Assembly (NCBI GenBank): GCA_964351865.1
Contig: CAYGPJ010000014.1
Coordinates: 35,556 to 99,555, forward strand
Direction of reading: 5' to 3'
Length of the DNA: 64,000 nucleotides
Source of the DNA: JBCDJI01 sp964351865
GTDB taxonomy: Bacteria; Verrucomicrobiota; Verrucomicrobiia; Methylacidiphilales; JBCBYL01
Shown here one piece after another: positions 61,976-64,000 of this stretch; position 1 is the first letter of the stretch, and each line of letters opens with the position of its first letter. Under the pieces are notes generated by a model, which searched no databases, had not been told where the DNA came from, and saw only the letters and a list, made by a program, of their open reading frames with translations. The position numbers and the translations under genes were made by a program.

Positions 61976-63655
61976 ATGAAGAAGGTTGACTCCTCAGTTC
62001 CCGCTTGGACGCAAGAAATTGCGACCTTGTATGAGAGCGGGGCATACAATCAGTTTATCCTGCACGGTAACCTGAATGATTCTTTCCTGGTCTCCGATCC
62101 GGGCGGGCAGAAACTTGGCGACATCTATTCGCTGATCAATCGCCAATTACTCAGCGGATTCGATGTCGTTCTGACTTACGATTTGGGGCGTGGCATATTA
62201 GCTGAGAAAGGTCGCGAAGCTTTTTCTCAATGGCCTTCACACGACGCAGAAAATTTGCAGACACGTAAACCCAGGGACGCCGTGGTCACCCTGACCCATT
62301 ACTTCCGGTATGTCGCCAATCTGAGAAATATCAGCGGATCATCCAAAGCGCCCAAAGTTGCCGCATTGATCAAAGGAGCCGAGTGGATGGCTCCCGCGGT
62401 CCAGAGCGGACTCAATTACGAACTCAATGCGACCGCATTGATGATGAAGGAATGGAGTCAGGACCCGTTACTGCTTTCGCATCATCTCGCCACGTTTCTG
62501 TTTTCGGAAAACATGAATGATTTGCACCCCTTACTGGCTAATAATCCGCGGGCGGCACGGGTTAAGGTTGATCTGCCGGATGCCGCACAGTGGAAGCGCT
62601 TTTTCTCTTTCGCGGCCGCATCATTTAAGGAAACCCTGCCCGAGACGGACGGAACAAGTTGGCAAGGCAGCGATCAATTTCTAGGGGCCAGCTGTCATGC
62701 GGTCTGGCAGTTATTGCAGCGACGGGCTTATGAAAAAGAACCGCTGAAAATTAGTGATGCCGTCAGCCTGAAAAAATCACTGGTAGAAAAAGAGTGCCAG
62801 GGGTTGATTGAATTTACCGAGTCGGATCGGACACTCGATGATATTGCGGGCCAGGAGGCGATTAAAAATCTGCTGCGACAGGATATCGCCTTGTTGCATC
62901 AGGGGGACACCAAGGCATTGCCGATGGGGTATTTGCTGTGCGGTCCGGTGGGAACCGGAAAAACGTATTTCGTGGAATGTCTGGCTGGTGAGGCCGGCAT
63001 TCCGGTGGTGACTATTAAAAATTTCCGCGATAAGTGGGTGGGGTCGAGTGAAGGGAATCTCGAGAAAATTTTCCGCCTGCTGCATGCGCTGGAACGCTGT
63101 TTTGTCTTCATCGATGAGGCCGACCAATCCCTTGGGAAACGCGACAGTGGTAGCAGCGATTCCGGATTGTCCGGTCGAATCTATTCCATGTTCGCCAAAG
63201 AGATGAGTCAGGTGCGAAATCGCGGTAAAATCATTTGGCTGTTGGCTTCGAGCCGGCCGGACCTGATTGAGGTGGATCTGAAGCGCCCGGGTCGGGTAGA
63301 TGTGAAAATACCGTTATTGCCCGCGCATACCCCCGCGGGAGTGGCTGGATTATTATATGCGCTTTGCCGTAAACAGGGGATCGAGCTGTCCGAAGCACAG
63401 ATCCTGGAGCATCAGGAAATCTTGCCGGAGTGGCTGACGCCAGGCAGTGCAGAAGCTTTAGCCGTCAAACTCTATCGGAACATTAAAGCCGACGGGTTAA
63501 ATCCGTTGGAAGCCTTATCCTCTGCTTTAAATGGTTACCAGAACCCGGTGCCGCGCGATGTGATGGAGTTTCAGATCGATCTCGCCGTCAGGGAATCGTC
63601 GGACATGAGTTTCGTGCCCGAGGCCTTTCAAAAGCCGCAAAGTCAGAGCGTTTAA
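61976..63655 (+). CDS. AAA+ ATPase with novel N-terminal domain
   Basis: This is a 559-residue protein. Residues 1-270 form an unrecognised domain (ATLYESGAYNQFILHGNLNDSF near the start). A classical AAA+ module covers about 285-460: Walker A GPVGTGKT with Lys329, the second-region motif KWVGSSEGNLEKIFRL, Walker B CFVFIDEADQ with Asp380-Glu381, sensor 1 region WLLASSRPD (Ser where Asn is usual) and arginine-finger block LKRPGRVDVKIP. The KWVGxSE pore-loop pattern is that of substrate-threading FtsH/p97/Vps4-like proteins. As PspA is ESCRT-III-like, a Vps4-like disassembly role is an attractive inference. Last gene of the operon. Confidence 0.88.
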   Translation: MKKVDSSVPAWTQEIATLYESGAYNQFILHGNLNDSFLVSDPGGQKLGDIYSLINRQLLSGFDVVLTYDLGRGILAEKGREAFSQWPSHDAENLQTRKPRDAVVTLTHYFRYVANLRNISGSSKAPKVAALIKGAEWMAPAVQSGLNYELNATALMMKEWSQDPLLLSHHLATFLFSENMNDLHPLLANNPRAARVKVDLPDAAQWKRFFSFAAASFKETLPETDGTSWQGSDQFLGASCHAVWQLLQRRAYEKEPLKISDAVSLKKSLVEKECQGLIEFTESDRTLDDIAGQEAIKNLLRQDIALLHQGDTKALPMGYLLCGPVGTGKTYFVECLAGEAGIPVVTIKNFRDKWVGSSEGNLEKIFRLLHALERCFVFIDEADQSLGKRDSGSSDSGLSGRIYSMFAKEMSQVRNRGKIIWLLASSRPDLIEVDLKRPGRVDVKIPLLPAHTPAGVAGLLYALCRKQGIELSEAQILEHQEILPEWLTPGSAEALAVKLYRNIKADGLNPLEALSSALNGYQNPVPRDVMEFQIDLAVRESSDMSFVPEAFQKPQSQSV

Positions 63656-63659
63656 TCGG

Positions 63660-63800
63660 GGACTCTAGGGCAAGATAGCATCTTGCCGGAATGATCATTG
63701 GCGAGATGCAAGCTTTAGGCTACGCCTAAACTAAACGAGTTAGAAATCATTGGTATTCTCCGCGCTATCGCGCTGGGTTTTCTCGCCCTACATGACCATC
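63660..63800. repeat. Palindromic MITE-like repeat, family A, copy at the operon end
   Basis: The unit contains the hairpin GGCAAGATAGCATCTTGCC (63669-63687), the family A core GATGCAAGCTTTAGGCTACG (63705-63724) followed by CCTAAACTAAACGAG, CGCGCTATCGCGC, and TTTTCTCGCCCTACATG. The first hairpin lies 14 bp after the last gene of the stress operon and may work as its terminator. Confidence 0.72.
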
Positions 63801-64000
63801 TCCTGTTGGCGAAACATGTTGAGCGAATCGTATGATAGCTGACGCATCCAATAGATGAAGCGCCGCAACTCCGAAAGGATTCGCGAGAGATCTCCGATAA
63901 AATCGCGAGTCTGCGAAATGCTGCATCGACTTACCAAAGCGCTGAACGCTAGGGGACGGAGTAATTTTTTCCTACCATCCCGTTTTCAAAAGGCCAATAC
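63801..64000. other. Right edge: decayed repeat and REP-like motif
   Basis: The motif AGGGGACGGAGTAATTTTTT at 63951-63970 matches the hairpin arms at 21290-21378. The inverted stretch 63870-63945 (CGATAAAATCGCGAGTCTGC...) resembles 21377-21440. A minus-strand frame of about 50 codons (ending MFRQQEMVM near 63792) has a protein-like look but no start; it may be a remnant. The end of the window probably cuts a REP-associated element. Confidence 0.5.

Overview
The window is a bacterial chromosome segment with dense genes on both strands and no rRNA, tRNA or CRISPR. It carries a formylglycine-type sulfatase lipoprotein, a sialate O-acetylesterase, a GH10 xylanase, a prepilin-like secreted protein with a GFTLIE signal, a Spx/ArsC protein, NifJ and many short dispersed repeats. 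This mix suggests a polysaccharide-degrading member of the Verrucomicrobiota or a related PVC group; that is an inference from gene content, not from a marker gene.

Layout. 1-7.4 kb is an accessory zone: a GreA-like gene broken by an in-frame TAA, a sulfatase, a decayed REP-associated (Y1/HUH) transposase with its own short repeats, an esterase, a Phd/VapC-type toxin-antitoxin pair and a DUF2293 protein. 8-19 kb holds a fasciclin protein, a class III adenylate cyclase, a secreted protein frameshifted by a 7-bp tandem duplication, AlkD, a YhcH-family protein, a thioesterase, a metallophosphoesterase, two tandem cNMP-binding/DUF4388 proteins and a glutaminyl cyclotransferase. 19-28 kb holds two DEAD-box helicases, a cold-shock protein, EngB, a SulP transporter and RecF, with many palindromic repeats between them. 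28-46 kb is mostly housekeeping: MnmA, a double class II aldolase domain protein, TsaB, FolP, an FkbM methyltransferase, FtsH, an RlmI-like methyltransferase, and a NifJ/DHOD-like pair whose stop and start codons overlap. 46-49.3 kb holds GH10, a third cNMP-binding protein and a redoxin cut short by an in-frame TAG.

The most interesting region is 49585-63655, an eight-gene co-directional run. It encodes a lipoprotein fusing a substrate-binding-protein-like domain to a von Willebrand A domain, an XpaC-like membrane protein, a second anchored SBP-like protein, a YqiJ-type OB-fold membrane protein, a YqiK-type flotillin, an 1800-residue coiled-coil/AAA+ protein, a PspA/IM30 protein and a 559-residue AAA+ ATPase. 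There is no ABC permease or ABC ATPase, so the SBP-like proteins are unlikely to serve transport. I infer an envelope-stress or membrane-remodelling machine that links periplasmic sensing to flotillin and PspA scaffolds and two AAA+ motors. Parts of it (PspA with AAA+ and flotillin, YqiJ with YqiK) resemble known Psp/Ter-type neighbourhoods. The SBP-vWA plus giant ATPase combination is the part most likely to be under-described.

Spacers hold at least two families of palindromic MITE-like repeats (about 150-350 bp, tagged here A and B) and three kinds of short REP-like motifs. Two genes carry in-frame stop codons with clear homology on both sides, and two more are frameshifted.
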